This document shows, one piece after another, positions 33,100 through 42,379 of a stretch of DNA of 52,046 nt (position 1 is its first letter; each line of letters starts with the position of its first letter). The notes under the pieces are model-generated. The model was not told the DNA's origin and did not search any database. It saw nothing but the letters and a program-made list of their open reading frames with translations. Made by a program: the position numbers and the translations under genes. The stretch is from Pontibacter ummariensis (lineage in GTDB: Bacteria; Bacteroidota; Bacteroidia; Cytophagales; Hymenobacteraceae), in the NCBI RefSeq assembly GCF_900188175.1, contig NZ_FZOQ01000033.1, positions 1 through 52,046 on the forward strand, read 5' to 3'.

Positions 33100-34602
33100 T
33101 TAATACCCTGGGTTCTGCACAAGCTTGGTGTTGTTTAACTCGGCCTGCGGGATAGGCAGGATTTCGTGCTTCCCGGCTTTAAACCCTTTCGAGGCCAACA
33201 CGGTAGCAGCTCTGCCGGTGCGCACCAAGTCATACCAGCGGTGTCCTTCAGTAGCCAGCTCCAGGCGTCTCTCTTTGTAGATGTTCTCGAGGGTAGCAGC
33301 TACTGGGGCCAATCCTACACGGGCACGCACAGCATTTAACAGCGCAGCCGCACGGCTGGCATCTCCCCCACCCTGCACGATCGCCTCCGCTTCCATCAGG
33401 TAAGTGTCTGCCAGGCGAATCTCGATGTAATCATTTGGCCAGTTCAGCAAAGGCTCTCCACCACCTGTTGTTTTCCACTCCACTTTAGGGGCATACTTCT
33501 CTACAAAATAACCGGTGTTATGGTAGCCTTTCTCGTAGGAGGCGGCACCCGCCTGCGCCAGGCTATCGATGTTTGCCACAGTGTACTTGTAACGAGGGTC
33601 TCCTTTCAGGTTATCCACCAGGTCCTGCGTGAGCGGGTTAAAACCCCAGCCTGCCATATAAGTATCACCAGAATAACCACGCGGTCCGAACATGGTAACG
33701 GCTACGTTACCTTCAAAACCCGGCCAGTTACCCCAGCCAGAGTTTGCAACCGAAGTATGCACGATCTCCAGGATAGACTCGCTGTTGAACTTGTTGTCCG
33801 GGCGGAAGATATCCCCGAAGTTGTCCAGCAGTTCGTAACCATACTTGCTCTTGCCTCCGGGAGTACCGTTCACTTCTGCCAGTTGGGTGGCCGCCTCAGA
33901 CCACTTCTGCTGATACAGGTAAACTTTTCCTAAGAGTGCACGTCCGGTTCCCTGGCTGGCACGCCCCCCCTCCGTAAGCGGAACAGTTACCGGCAGATTA
34001 GGAATAGCCTCGGTCAGGTCCTTTTCAATCTGGGCATACACCTCCTCTGGGCTAGCCTGCGTTACGTTGTAAATTTCCTGCGTGGATACAGGAGCCGTGA
34101 ACAACGGCACGTTCTTGAACAGGCGCACCAGGTCAAAATAATAGTAAGCGCGCAGGAACTTGGCCTCGGCAATAAAGCGGGCCTGGGTGGTCTCATCAAG
34201 CCCTGGCACACCAGCCTGTACTTTCTCCAGAATAGTGTTTGCGCGGGAAACCCCCGTAAAGTTCCTGTTCCAAAACTCCCCCTGCGGGCCTAAGGCCGGG
34301 TCCAGGGAGTAGTTGTTCCACACCTGCCAGGTGTTCATATCAGCGGAACCACCGCCACCGGCATAGGCATCATCAGAGGCAGCGTTAATAGCCCCGATGT
34401 TATGGTACGTGCCTCCGGCTTCCCACCCTAGCGGGTCATAGGCCGCAACAATACCGGCAAAGGCCTCATCCGGGTTATTGTAGTAGTTAGACTCTAACAC
34501 AACTCCCTTCGGGTCAACCTCTAAAAACTCCTTTTCACAAGCACTGAGCACTGGTAAGCCAAGTGCCACAGCGGCAACATATTTTAAATATTTACTTTTC
34601 AT
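33100..34602 (-). CDS. SusD/RagB-family nutrient-binding lipoprotein
   Basis: The 500-aa protein has a clear lipobox LSAC (C22). SusD landmarks are EVDPKGVVLESNYYNNPDEA, FIAEAKFLRAYYYFDLVRLF and the C-terminal IYKERRLELATEGHRWYDLV. SusD proteins cap the SusC barrel and bind the incoming oligosaccharide at the cell surface. It starts 20 bases after susC and ends 18 bases before the PKD lipoprotein gene, so the three are one operon. Confidence 0.96.
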   Translation of the reverse strand: MKSKYLKYVAAVALGLPVLSACEKEFLEVDPKGVVLESNYYNNPDEAFAGIVAAYDPLGWEAGGTYHNIGAINAASDDAYAGGGGSADMNTWQVWNNYSLDPALGPQGEFWNRNFTGVSRANTILEKVQAGVPGLDETTQARFIAEAKFLRAYYYFDLVRLFKNVPLFTAPVSTQEIYNVTQASPEEVYAQIEKDLTEAIPNLPVTVPLTEGGRASQGTGRALLGKVYLYQQKWSEAATQLAEVNGTPGGKSKYGYELLDNFGDIFRPDNKFNSESILEIVHTSVANSGWGNWPGFEGNVAVTMFGPRGYSGDTYMAGWGFNPLTQDLVDNLKGDPRYKYTVANIDSLAQAGAASYEKGYHNTGYFVEKYAPKVEWKTTGGGEPLLNWPNDYIEIRLADTYLMEAEAIVQGGGDASRAAALLNAVRARVGLAPVAATLENIYKERRLELATEGHRWYDLVRTGRAATVLASKGFKAGKHEILPIPQAELNNTKLVQNPGY

Positions 34603-34622
34603 TTCGTTTCTGATTTAGACAA

Positions 34623-37600
34623 TTAAAACCCAAGATTTACACCTACCATAAATGTGCGCGCTTGTGGGTAGAAAGCACGGTCGATGCCAAAGCTGCTGCC
34701 ACCAATCTCAGGATCGTAGCCAGAATATTTTGTAAAGGTCACTAAGTTATTGCTGCTCACGTACACACGCGCCTTTTGGATAGACACTTTGCTAGTGATA
34801 GCGCTAGGAAGCGAGTAACCGATCTGCAGGGTTTTGATTCTGAAGTAGTCTCCGTCTTCCAGGTGGAATTCCGAAGGGTTCGTAAAGTTGCGGTTCGAAT
34901 CGTTGGTTGTCAGTCTAGGGAAGGAGTTAGAAGTACCCTCTCCTGTCCATCTGCCAAGTGCCGCAGCCTGCCAGTTCGCCGTTGGGATATCCAGACGACG
35001 AAGGCCCTGGAAGATTTGGTTGCCAGTCACCCCTTGGCCGAACACCAGCAGGTCGAAGCCTTTCCAGGCAGCGTTAAGGGTTAAGCCAAAGGTCCAGTCT
35101 GGCGTTGGGTCACCAATAAAGGTACGGTCATCCGCGTCGATCGTGCCGTCGTTGTTCAGGTCTGCCCAACGGAAGTCACCCGGCTTGGCATTTGGCTGAA
35201 TAAGCTGCCCTTCTTCGTTCGTGTAGCTGTCGATTTCGGCCTGATTCTGGAAAATGCCGTTCGTCTTGTAGCCGTAGAAAGAGCCGTACGCGTGGCCAAC
35301 GGCCATACGGGTAATCGGGTGCGCGATGTTCTGCACGGTGGCCCCGCCTTCGAGGAACGCTTTACCGTCTCCCAGGTAAGTGATCCTGTTCTGCAGGTAA
35401 GACACGTTACCGTTTACCCCGAAGTTCACTTCCCCGATCTGCTTGCTGTAGCCTAGCTCCACTTCAACGCCTTTGTTTTCCATGTCGGCTACGTTACCCC
35501 ATGGTCTTCCAGTGGCCCCTACGTAACCAGGCAGGTCAATTTGCTGCAGGATACCAGTGGTTTTCTTTTTGTACCAGTCAAAGGTCAAGGTCCAGTCCTG
35601 GAACAATACCGTCTCGAAGCCCAGGTTCGTCTGGCTTGTTTCCTCCCATCTCAGGTCTGGATTAGCCGGAGCATCCGGGCTGTAGCCGATGTAATAGTTG
35701 TCGTATCCGAAGGTGTAGTTTCTGCCGCTGCCTACCGTAGAGATGTATCGGAAGTCGCCCAGGGCATCATTACCTACCACTCCGTAAGAACCACGGATTT
35801 TCAGGAAGTCCACCACATCGTTCACAGGCCAGAAATTCTCACGAGAGGCCACCCAGCCTAAGGAAGCTGAGGGGAAGTACCCGTACTTGTTGTTAATACC
35901 GAAACGGGAAGAACCGTCGCGACGCACGATACCGGTGAATAGGTACTTCTCGTCGTAGTTATAAACAACACGGCCGAAGAGAGAGCTAACCGTGTGGTCT
36001 ACGCCTTCATACGCATCAGACGTTCTGCTAGCGGTTGGCACTTTCAGGTTGAAGGAAGCCTCATCAAAAGAACTTGCTGGAATGTTGTTGAAAGCGATGT
36101 AAACACCGCTGGTGTGGTTGTCTCTGTATGCACCCTGGCCTAACAAGGCCGTAAAGTTATGTTTGCCAATGGTACGGGTATAAGACAGGACGTTCTCAAT
36201 GTTATAGTCGAACGTCATGTCGCGGTTACGGCTGAAAGCCGTTTGCGTGCTGATCGTGGCAGCATTGAGATAATAAATCGGTCTGAAGCTTTCAGATCCC
36301 CAGAAAGCCAGCTTGGTACCCAGGGTAGAGCGGAACTTAAGGCCGGCGATCGGCTCCAGCTCGGCGTAAACGTTTCCTACTATGTTGTCTGACCAGCCAT
36401 AGTTGCCCAGCTGCGTCTGAATGTAGGCTAACGGGTTAGTCATTTCCTGCTGTACGGTAGTAGAGATGCCGTACGGGTACCCTTGTCCGTTTCGGATAGT
36501 CCGCTGTGTATTGTAAATACTGTTCGGGTCGTTCAGAATGGCAGGATCCGTAATCAGGAAAGGTGTTGTAGGGTCCAGGTTAATAGCAGAGCTAAGCGGC
36601 CCGCCAAACTCACTGTTCGTGTTCAAGCCACCCTGGCTCTTAATGTGAGAGTAGCCCAGGTTCTGCCCAACTGTTGCCCATTTCGTTATCTTGTGCGTCG
36701 AGTTCAGGCGAACGTTGTGCCGCTTGTAATTGGAAATCGCGCTGGCTACGATACCCGTCTGATCCAGGTAACCGTAGGAAGCGTAGAAGGTAGACCTGTC
36801 GTTGCCGCCGCTTACACTGAACTCGTGGTTCTGAATACGGGCATCATCGTTAAAGACAAGGTCCTGCCAATCGGTTCCTTCGCCGAGTGCCTGCGGGTTA
36901 TCGTACACGATGTCTCCCCCACCGGCCACAGAAGCTTCGTTTCTTAGAGTAGCATATTCTGTCGCATTCAACAGGTCTACCTTGCGGGCAGGCCCCTGTG
37001 TACCGAAATAACCGTTATAGCTTACGCGGATGCTTCCTTCTTTCCCTTTTTTCGTGGTAACGAGGATAACACCACTAGCCGCCCGGGCACCATAGATCGC
37101 CGCTGATGCCGCGTCTTTCAGTACTTCGATCGACTCGATGTCAGCCTGGTTCAGGTAGTCGATGCCACCGTTCACTACAACTCCGTCCACTACATACAAG
37201 GGGTCATTGCTGTTCAGGGAAGTGATACCCCTCACTCTTACAGTAGAACTGGCACCAGGGGCTCCGGAGCTGGACGCAATCGTTACACCAGAGGTTCTGC
37301 CCTGTAAGGCCTGCTCTACGCGGGTAATCTGCTGGTTCTCCAGGTCGCTGGCCTTCACGCTGGAAATGGCACCGGTTACAACGCTCTTCTTCTGTTCGCC
37401 ATAACCAACTACCACCACCTCTTCCAGCTGCCGTGTATCAGGCGCCAGTGTTACATTCAGGGTAGCTTGGTTGTTTACCGGTACTTCCTGCGTGGTGTAA
37501 CCAATAAAAGAAAACACCAGCGTCCCGTTTCCATCCGGCACAGCGAGTGAGAAAGACCCGTCTATTCCGGTTGCGGTACCTTTCGTGGTTCCTTTCAGCA

Positions 37601-37781
37601 CCACCGTAACGCCGGGCAGGCCAACGCCATTCTCATCCACTACTTTACCGGTAACGGTTACGGCTTGCCGTGCTTTCTCAAACACTGGCAGTGGGCTTAG
37701 GTGGCTGTCAGCATAAGCCCCTGGACTAAGGCAGGCAGCCAATGCATAACATCCAATTGCATAGTAAAAAGCTCTCTTCAT
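34623..37781 (-). CDS. SusC/RagA-family TonB-dependent transporter
   Basis: The 1052-aa outer-membrane importer has, in order, a signal peptide, a carboxypeptidase-regulatory-like domain (about 40-112, VTGKVVDENGVGLPGVTVVL), a TonB plug with EEVVVVGYGEQKKSVVTGAI and NDPLYVVDGVVVNGG, and a C-terminal 22-strand barrel ending VGVNLGF. It imports oligosaccharides captured by SusD using TonB energy. It lacks the extra N-terminal signalling domain of regulators. It opens the locus; no SusR, hybrid two-component or sigma/anti-sigma gene is next to it. Confidence 0.97.
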   Translation of the reverse strand: MKRAFYYAIGCYALAACLSPGAYADSHLSPLPVFEKARQAVTVTGKVVDENGVGLPGVTVVLKGTTKGTATGIDGSFSLAVPDGNGTLVFSFIGYTTQEVPVNNQATLNVTLAPDTRQLEEVVVVGYGEQKKSVVTGAISSVKASDLENQQITRVEQALQGRTSGVTIASSSGAPGASSTVRVRGITSLNSNDPLYVVDGVVVNGGIDYLNQADIESIEVLKDAASAAIYGARAASGVILVTTKKGKEGSIRVSYNGYFGTQGPARKVDLLNATEYATLRNEASVAGGGDIVYDNPQALGEGTDWQDLVFNDDARIQNHEFSVSGGNDRSTFYASYGYLDQTGIVASAISNYKRHNVRLNSTHKITKWATVGQNLGYSHIKSQGGLNTNSEFGGPLSSAINLDPTTPFLITDPAILNDPNSIYNTQRTIRNGQGYPYGISTTVQQEMTNPLAYIQTQLGNYGWSDNIVGNVYAELEPIAGLKFRSTLGTKLAFWGSESFRPIYYLNAATISTQTAFSRNRDMTFDYNIENVLSYTRTIGKHNFTALLGQGAYRDNHTSGVYIAFNNIPASSFDEASFNLKVPTASRTSDAYEGVDHTVSSLFGRVVYNYDEKYLFTGIVRRDGSSRFGINNKYGYFPSASLGWVASRENFWPVNDVVDFLKIRGSYGVVGNDALGDFRYISTVGSGRNYTFGYDNYYIGYSPDAPANPDLRWEETSQTNLGFETVLFQDWTLTFDWYKKKTTGILQQIDLPGYVGATGRPWGNVADMENKGVEVELGYSKQIGEVNFGVNGNVSYLQNRITYLGDGKAFLEGGATVQNIAHPITRMAVGHAYGSFYGYKTNGIFQNQAEIDSYTNEEGQLIQPNAKPGDFRWADLNNDGTIDADDRTFIGDPTPDWTFGLTLNAAWKGFDLLVFGQGVTGNQIFQGLRRLDIPTANWQAAALGRWTGEGTSNSFPRLTTNDSNRNFTNPSEFHLEDGDYFRIKTLQIGYSLPSAITSKVSIQKARVYVSSNNLVTFTKYSGYDPEIGGSSFGIDRAFYPQARTFMVGVNLGF

Positions 37782-37956
37782 AAAAGACTTTAAAGTGTAA
37801 GTTTAATTTTCAGCAGTCCTGTGCCTGCTGTTCTCTATAAATGATTAATCACTGTACCGTTTATTCAAAACAATATATATTCAGGTAATGAGTGGCATGT
37901 GTTTAACTCCGTTTACCCTTCCCGTGACCTGACTGTGGTAGTCAACCACAACTCTG

Positions 37957-38006
37957 TGTTGCAACATCTTGCCTCAGATAAACAAACGCTGTTTTTTTGT
38001 TGCAAC
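37957..38006. promoter_or_regulatory. Two GTTGCAAC palindromes, possible operator pair
   Basis: TGTTGCAACA (37957-37966) is a perfect 10-bp palindrome, and GTTGCAAC recurs at 37999-38006. Their centres are 41 bp apart, close to four helical turns, so a dimeric regulator could bind both on one face. They lie about 180-220 bases upstream of susC. Confidence 0.45.
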
Positions 38007-38232
38007 CGGTCTCTCTGCTCCGCTAGCAGGGCCTCCTCTTGCCCCTATCAGTAAACACTCACTCTTTGCTTAGTAATTACGCCGTAAATATATAGCCATA
38101 TTCTGTACACCTACAAACTTAAAGTCATAACTTTAAACTATTCTGTGTTAAGTACAATATGAGTAATCGCTCATTCCTGCAAGTCGTGTTATGAGCATAA
38201 AGCCCTTACAGGATAAACAGAGGAGGCTTTCG

Positions 38233-38240
38233 TATATTTA
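38233..38240 (+). promoter_or_regulatory. Candidate -7 element for the VOC gene
   Basis: TATATTTA matches all but one defined base of TAnnTTTG, 60 bases before the ATG. No TTTG lies at the expected distance. Confidence 0.3.
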
Positions 38241-38299
38241 GGATCGGAAAACACCTGCCGGCACTAAGACCAGAAGAGCAGGAGTAACAGGAGTCAATT

Positions 38300-38689
38300 A
38301 TGATTGGACTGAAGAAGATACACCATATAGCGGTGATTTGCGCGGACTACCAGCTGTCGAAGCGCTTTTACACCGAAGTACTAGGCTTAGAAGTACTACA
38401 GGAAGTGTACCGGGAGGAACGCCAGTCTTACAAGCTGGACCTGGCCCTGAAAGGGGAATACGTGCTGGAGCTCTTTTCCTTTCCCAACCCGCCTGCTCGT
38501 CCTTCCCGCCCGGAAGCCGCAGGTCTCCGGCACCTGGCGTTTGCCGTAGCAGACCTGGACCTGGCCGTGCAGCACTTACAGGAACAGGGCGTAGAAGTAG
38601 AGCCAATTCGGGTAGACACGTACACCGGCAAGCGCTTCACTTTTTTTGCAGACCCCGATAAACTGCCGTTGGAGCTGTACGAAGCATAG
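38300..38689 (+). CDS. VOC-family (glyoxalase-like, YaeR/GloA2 type) metalloprotein
   Basis: A 129-aa single VOC domain built of two beta-alpha-beta-beta-beta modules. Likely metal ligands are His in KKIHHIAVICADY, Glu in YVLELFSFP, His in LRHLAFAV and Glu in the C-terminal LPLELYEA. The text TYTGKRFTFFADPDKLPLEL is typical of the YaeR group. The substrate of this group is not settled. The next gene, a ferredoxin reductase, starts 83 bases later on the same strand. Confidence 0.85.
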   Translation: MIGLKKIHHIAVICADYQLSKRFYTEVLGLEVLQEVYREERQSYKLDLALKGEYVLELFSFPNPPARPSRPEAAGLRHLAFAVADLDLAVQHLQEQGVEVEPIRVDTYTGKRFTFFADPDKLPLELYEA

Positions 38690-38771
38690 AGTCGCTGGCA
38701 AGGGATATACTTTACCTGCTCATGGACAAGGCAGGACCCTTTTATATTTTACCTGCGTAAGAGCCTATAAC

Positions 38772-39836
38772 ATGGCAAAACAAGAATTTACGGATAACTC
38801 TATCTATACCACCCTTACCATTACTGAGATCAGGGAAGAAGCCCAGGGGGTAAAAAGAATTGTGTTTGGGGGCCAGGATGCAAAGGCTATTCAGTACAAG
38901 CCAGGGCAGTACCTTACCTTCTCAAAGAAGACACACCACCACGAAGAGCGCCGCTCCTACTCCATCACCTCCACGCCTGTACTGAACGAGCCCCTGGCCA
39001 TTGGCGTGAAAAGAGTTGAAAACGGCCTGTTTTCCAGGATGCTGGTAGACGAGGTTCGGGTGGGGGACAAACTGTCGACCTTGGGTGCCACCGGACTGTT
39101 CACCTTGCCGGAAGACATCCAGGCGTACAAGCAAGTTTTCTTTTTAGCAGCGGGTAGCGGCATCACTCCCATCTTCTCGCTTCTCAAAACAGTGCTGCAT
39201 GCTAGCCCGGACCTGCAGGTGGTTTTGATTTACAGCAACAAGACACCGGCGCATGCCATCTTCCGGGAAGAACTGGAGGAGTTGGCAGCTGAGTTTCCGG
39301 AACGCCTCCGCATCGAGTTCCTGTTCAGCAACTCCCCCGACCTCTCGAGGGCCCGCCTGTACAAAGACCTGATGCAGGCTTTCCTGCGCCAGTACGCTGT
39401 GGCGCCTTATGAGCAGATCCTGTTCTACCTCTGCGGCCCCACCAACTACATGCGCATGTGCTTCTATGCCCTACGGCAGGAAGAAGTGCCGGACGATAAC
39501 ATCCGCCGGGAGAGCTTTAGCAGGGTTAAAGTGCCGCAGAAGGTAAGCCCTCCTGATACTGATGCCCATCAGGTAACGCTTCATTTCCGGAACAGGACTT
39601 TCCAGTTACAGGTACAGTACCCTGACAACATTCTTCGGGCCGCCAAAAAGGAGAACATTCCCCTGCCCTACAGCTGCGAGGCAGGCAAGTGCGGCAGCTG
39701 CGCCGCCAAGTGCCTCAAAGGGGATGTGTGGATGTCGTATAACGAGGTGCTAACAGACAAGGACCTGAAAAAGGGGCTGACGCTTACCTGTGTCGGCTAC
39801 CCCGTTGGGGGGGATGTGGAACTGGATATTGGCTAA
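38772..39836 (+). CDS. PaaE-like ferredoxin reductase (FAD, NAD(P)H, 2Fe-2S), second copy
   Basis: Starting at the ATG in 38772-38774 (MAKQEFTDNSIYTTL) the protein has 354 aa. The layout is the same as PaaE: FAD motif RRSYSITSTP, AAGSGITPIFSLLKTVL, LCGPTNYMRM, then a ferredoxin domain with CEAGKCGSCAAKC and LTCVGYP. It lies far from the epoxidase genes, and no oxygenase is adjacent, so its partner is unknown; a fatty-acid desaturase or other diiron enzyme elsewhere is possible. An upstream in-frame start at 38646 overlaps the VOC gene and gives an unlikely leader. Confidence 0.85.
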   Translation: MAKQEFTDNSIYTTLTITEIREEAQGVKRIVFGGQDAKAIQYKPGQYLTFSKKTHHHEERRSYSITSTPVLNEPLAIGVKRVENGLFSRMLVDEVRVGDKLSTLGATGLFTLPEDIQAYKQVFFLAAGSGITPIFSLLKTVLHASPDLQVVLIYSNKTPAHAIFREELEELAAEFPERLRIEFLFSNSPDLSRARLYKDLMQAFLRQYAVAPYEQILFYLCGPTNYMRMCFYALRQEEVPDDNIRRESFSRVKVPQKVSPPDTDAHQVTLHFRNRTFQLQVQYPDNILRAAKKENIPLPYSCEAGKCGSCAAKCLKGDVWMSYNEVLTDKDLKKGLTLTCVGYPVGGDVELDIG

Positions 39837-39988
39837 AGGACATCACCTGTTCCTGTGCGAACCGGCAAGTGCCAGGCCTACAGGTATCACAACTTAGAGC
39901 CAGAAGCTGTAGAAGAACTTCCTTTTCACTCCCCATAGCGCAGGCTAAAAGTGATTTTAGAAGAAAGTTCTTTTAACAGTACATGGCC

Positions 39989-40981
39989 TTACTGCAGGAT
40001 AGCCTCTACTTGCTCCAACTCTTCAGACGAGAAGACTTTGTTTTGCAGGCTCTGCAGCGAATCCGCCAGCTGTGCCGGTGAGCTAACCCCGATTAGCACC
40101 GATGTTACCCGCTCATCTTTCAGCAACCAGGCCAGGGCCATCTGTGCCAGCGACTGATTTCGCTGCTGAGCCAGGGCGTTCAAGCGGCGGATCTTATCGA
40201 TCTTGTCCTCCGTTACATCGCCCTGCTGCAGGTGCCCGTGTGCCTTGGCGGCCCGGGACCCCTCCGGTATGCCCTTCAGGTATTTATTTGTCAGAAGCCC
40301 CTGCGCCAAAGGCGAGAAGGGGATGCACCCAACGCCTTCCTGCTCCAGCAGGTCGAGCAAGCCCTCCCGCTCTACCCATCGCTCAAACATGGAGTATTTG
40401 GGCTGGTGAATGAGGCACGGGGTTCCCATTTCCTTTAACAGTTGAAAGGCTTTTGCAGCCTCTGCAGGCCTGTAATTGGAAATACCCACATACAGCGCTT
40501 TGCCTTGCCGCACGATCAGGTCCAGTGCTGCCATTGTTTCCTCCAGGGGTGTTTCGGGGTCGGGCCTGTGGTGGTAAAAAATATCAATATAATCCAGCCC
40601 CATGCGCTTCAGGCTCTGGTCCAGGCTCGCTACCAGGTACTTTTTGGAGCCCCAATCCCCATAGGGTCCCTCCCACATGGTATAACCGGCTTTGGTCGAA
40701 ATGATCAGCTCATCCCGATAGCCCTGAAAGTCCTCCCCTAAAATTTTGCCGAAATTCTCTTCTGCAGACCCAGCGGGTGGACCGTAATTATTGGCCAGGT
40801 CGAAGTGCGTAATGCCAGCATCAAAGGCATCCTGCAGGATCTGCCGGGAATTTTCCAGCACATCCACATGGCCGAAGTTATGCCAGAGGCCCAATGACAA
40901 AGCAGGTAACTTAATACCGCTTTTACCACAGCGCCGGTATTCCATTGTACTGTATCGTTCAGGATTTGGAGTATAGGTCAT
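39989..40981 (-). CDS. Aldo-keto reductase, YghZ/Gpr type (L-glyceraldehyde 3-phosphate reductase)
   Basis: The 330-aa protein resembles E. coli YghZ throughout, e.g. CGKSGIKLPALSLGLWHNFG, THFDLANNYGPPAGSAEENF and DELIISTKAGYTMWEGPYG. The AKR tetrad is D61, Y66, K97 and H138. YghZ reduces L-glyceraldehyde 3-phosphate and methylglyoxal with NADPH, a detoxifying role. The strongly conserved N-terminus NPERYSTMEYRRCGKSG supports the chosen start. It is a monocistronic gene converging on the reductase gene at 38.8-39.8 kb. Confidence 0.92.
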   Translation of the reverse strand: MTYTPNPERYSTMEYRRCGKSGIKLPALSLGLWHNFGHVDVLENSRQILQDAFDAGITHFDLANNYGPPAGSAEENFGKILGEDFQGYRDELIISTKAGYTMWEGPYGDWGSKKYLVASLDQSLKRMGLDYIDIFYHHRPDPETPLEETMAALDLIVRQGKALYVGISNYRPAEAAKAFQLLKEMGTPCLIHQPKYSMFERWVEREGLLDLLEQEGVGCIPFSPLAQGLLTNKYLKGIPEGSRAAKAHGHLQQGDVTEDKIDKIRRLNALAQQRNQSLAQMALAWLLKDERVTSVLIGVSSPAQLADSLQSLQNKVFSSEELEQVEAILQ

Positions 40982-41004
40982 CGTTCTTTTTAAAGGTTAA
41001 AGAG

Positions 41005-41036
41005 GTAAAATAAGACGAATATCGCTCTTTGCCAAA
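41005..41036 (-). promoter_or_regulatory. Promoter of the aldo-keto reductase gene
   Basis: On the minus strand, TTTG (complement of 41033-41036), a 20-base spacer, then TATTTTAC (complement of 41005-41012). It lies 24 bases before the start codon. Confidence 0.5.
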
Positions 41037-41188
41037 GCCCCATATCCCCCTGCACTAAGGCCTTTTTGCTATCCTTCTGCTGTTCTGCTGCTTAACCCAA
41101 ACCTTAGTTTGCGTATACAGCACTGGCTACCGGATTGGTACTGGCAGCCACCAAAGAGCAGCCGAACTCAGAAATCGGACACAAGCAA

Positions 41189-42040
41189 ATGAACAAAAAG
41201 TATATAAAGTGGGGGCTGGGAGCCCTGGCAGTCGCAGCGGCCGGTGTGCTATTAGATGCCCTGGTCCTGGAGAAGTATTTCTTCGAAGTAAAGACTTTTG
41301 ATATAGGAGACAAGAGCAGCCGAAAAAAGCTGAAGCTTGTCTTGTTGGCCGACCTGCACTTTAAGCACAACATGCTGCCCCAGTACAGCAAACTAGCCCA
41401 AACGCTCAACCAGATGCAGCCAGACCTGGTTCTGATTGCTGGTGACACCCTTGATTCTTCCGGAGGCATGCTGCCAATGGAGCAGTTCTTCAGTCTGCTT
41501 CGCCAGGACATGCCCAAAGTGGCCATCCCCGGCAACAACGACTACAAAGCCGACCCGAGCATACAGCGCCTGAAGGAGGCCTATGCGAAGCACGGTTGCG
41601 ACTTTCTGCTGAACGAGACAAAAGCATATACCTTAAAAGGGGAAAGAGTGGTGGTGACTGGCCTGGACGACTTTATTCAGGGAGAGAGCCATTTCAAGGA
41701 TGCTGTGGAAGGTATAGGCAAAGAGGCACACCACCTCCTCTTAATCCACAGTCCGCTGCAACTGGAACTAGTCCAAAAAGAAGTGGAGCAGCTAAACAGC
41801 GAACGCAGCCCCTCCGATCAGTTGAACATCCGCTATGCCTTTGCAGGGCACAACCACGGCGGGCAGGTAAGGCTTCCCAGCTACGTCCCTAAACTGCCCC
41901 GCAAGTCTGGCGACTATATCAACGGCTGGTACAAGGACCGCTCCCCCTACCTGTATGTGTCCAAAGGCTTCGGTACCTCGGCGGTTCCGTTCCGTTTCTT
42001 TGCCAGAGCAGAACTTACCTTTTTCCACTATCACGTGTAA
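41189..42040 (+). CDS. Membrane-anchored metallophosphoesterase (YkuE/YaeI-like)
   Basis: From the ATG at 41189 (MNKKYIKWGLGALAVAAAGV) the protein has 283 aa with an N-terminal membrane anchor. The calcineurin-type metal motifs are LADLHFKHN, LIAGDTLDSSGG, IPGNNDYK, LLIHSPL and AFAGHNHGGQVR. Relatives hydrolyse phosphoesters in lipid or cell-envelope metabolism, but the substrate of this group is uncertain. A TTG at 41135 would add 18 residues and is less likely. It stands alone. Confidence 0.88.
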   Translation: MNKKYIKWGLGALAVAAAGVLLDALVLEKYFFEVKTFDIGDKSSRKKLKLVLLADLHFKHNMLPQYSKLAQTLNQMQPDLVLIAGDTLDSSGGMLPMEQFFSLLRQDMPKVAIPGNNDYKADPSIQRLKEAYAKHGCDFLLNETKAYTLKGERVVVTGLDDFIQGESHFKDAVEGIGKEAHHLLLIHSPLQLELVQKEVEQLNSERSPSDQLNIRYAFAGHNHGGQVRLPSYVPKLPRKSGDYINGWYKDRSPYLYVSKGFGTSAVPFRFFARAELTFFHYHV

Positions 42041-42229
42041 GGCTTGCTCCTTGTGGCTATAGCCTTTGGGCTGCACTTCGCTTTCCTCTGTTAGCCCGCT
42101 CAGTTTCTCTGACGCTTAGCCTATCAGAAGCGCGTATTTCTGTCCAGAGGCATCTAAACGTATTAGCATATAGTGGAAATAGTATACTTTTAAACTAATA
42201 TTTTTAGTAGACAAAGAAATTTCTTTTAC

Positions 42230-42237
42230 TATCTTCG
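42230..42237 (+). promoter_or_regulatory. -7 element (TATCTTCG) of the TcmP-like gene
   Basis: TATCTTCG is one base from TAnnTTTG and is followed by CAGCCCGC. An identical octamer followed by TAACCCG lies before the pullulanase gene (49352). Transcription would begin near 42243, leaving a leader of about 137 bases. Confidence 0.45.
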
Positions 42238-42242
42238 CAGCC

Positions 42243-42379
42243 CGCAAACGATAAAGCAAGATCATAAATGTTCGTTTGTGGCTCTTGAACTAAGCAAGTT
42301 AGTTTACAGGAGATGTAAACCGGGAAGCCTTTAACCGAATGTTCCTTCTACAGAGGAAGCTAAAAGCATTAATTCTAAT
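42243..42379 (+). other. Hairpin-rich leader of the TcmP-like gene
   Basis: CGCAAACG (42243-42250) pairs with CGTTTGTG (42273-42280). AACTAA (42288-42293) pairs with TTAGTT (42299-42304). GTTTAC (42302-42307) pairs with GTAAAC (42315-42320), and TTCCTTC pairs with GAGGAA near 42342-42358. The second and third stems share three bases, so they exclude each other. I do not recognise a riboswitch class. Confidence 0.4.

Larger units (their letters stand above)
37782..38299. other. Regulatory region upstream of the Sus locus
   Basis: There is no gene in these 518 bases. They hold two GTTGCAAC palindromes (37957-37966, 37999-38006), an inverted repeat GTGGT-AGTCA-ACCAC at 37935-37949, and an ATGAG-N6-CTCAT repeat at 38159-38174. 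The last lies nearer to the VOC gene. Confidence 0.6.
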
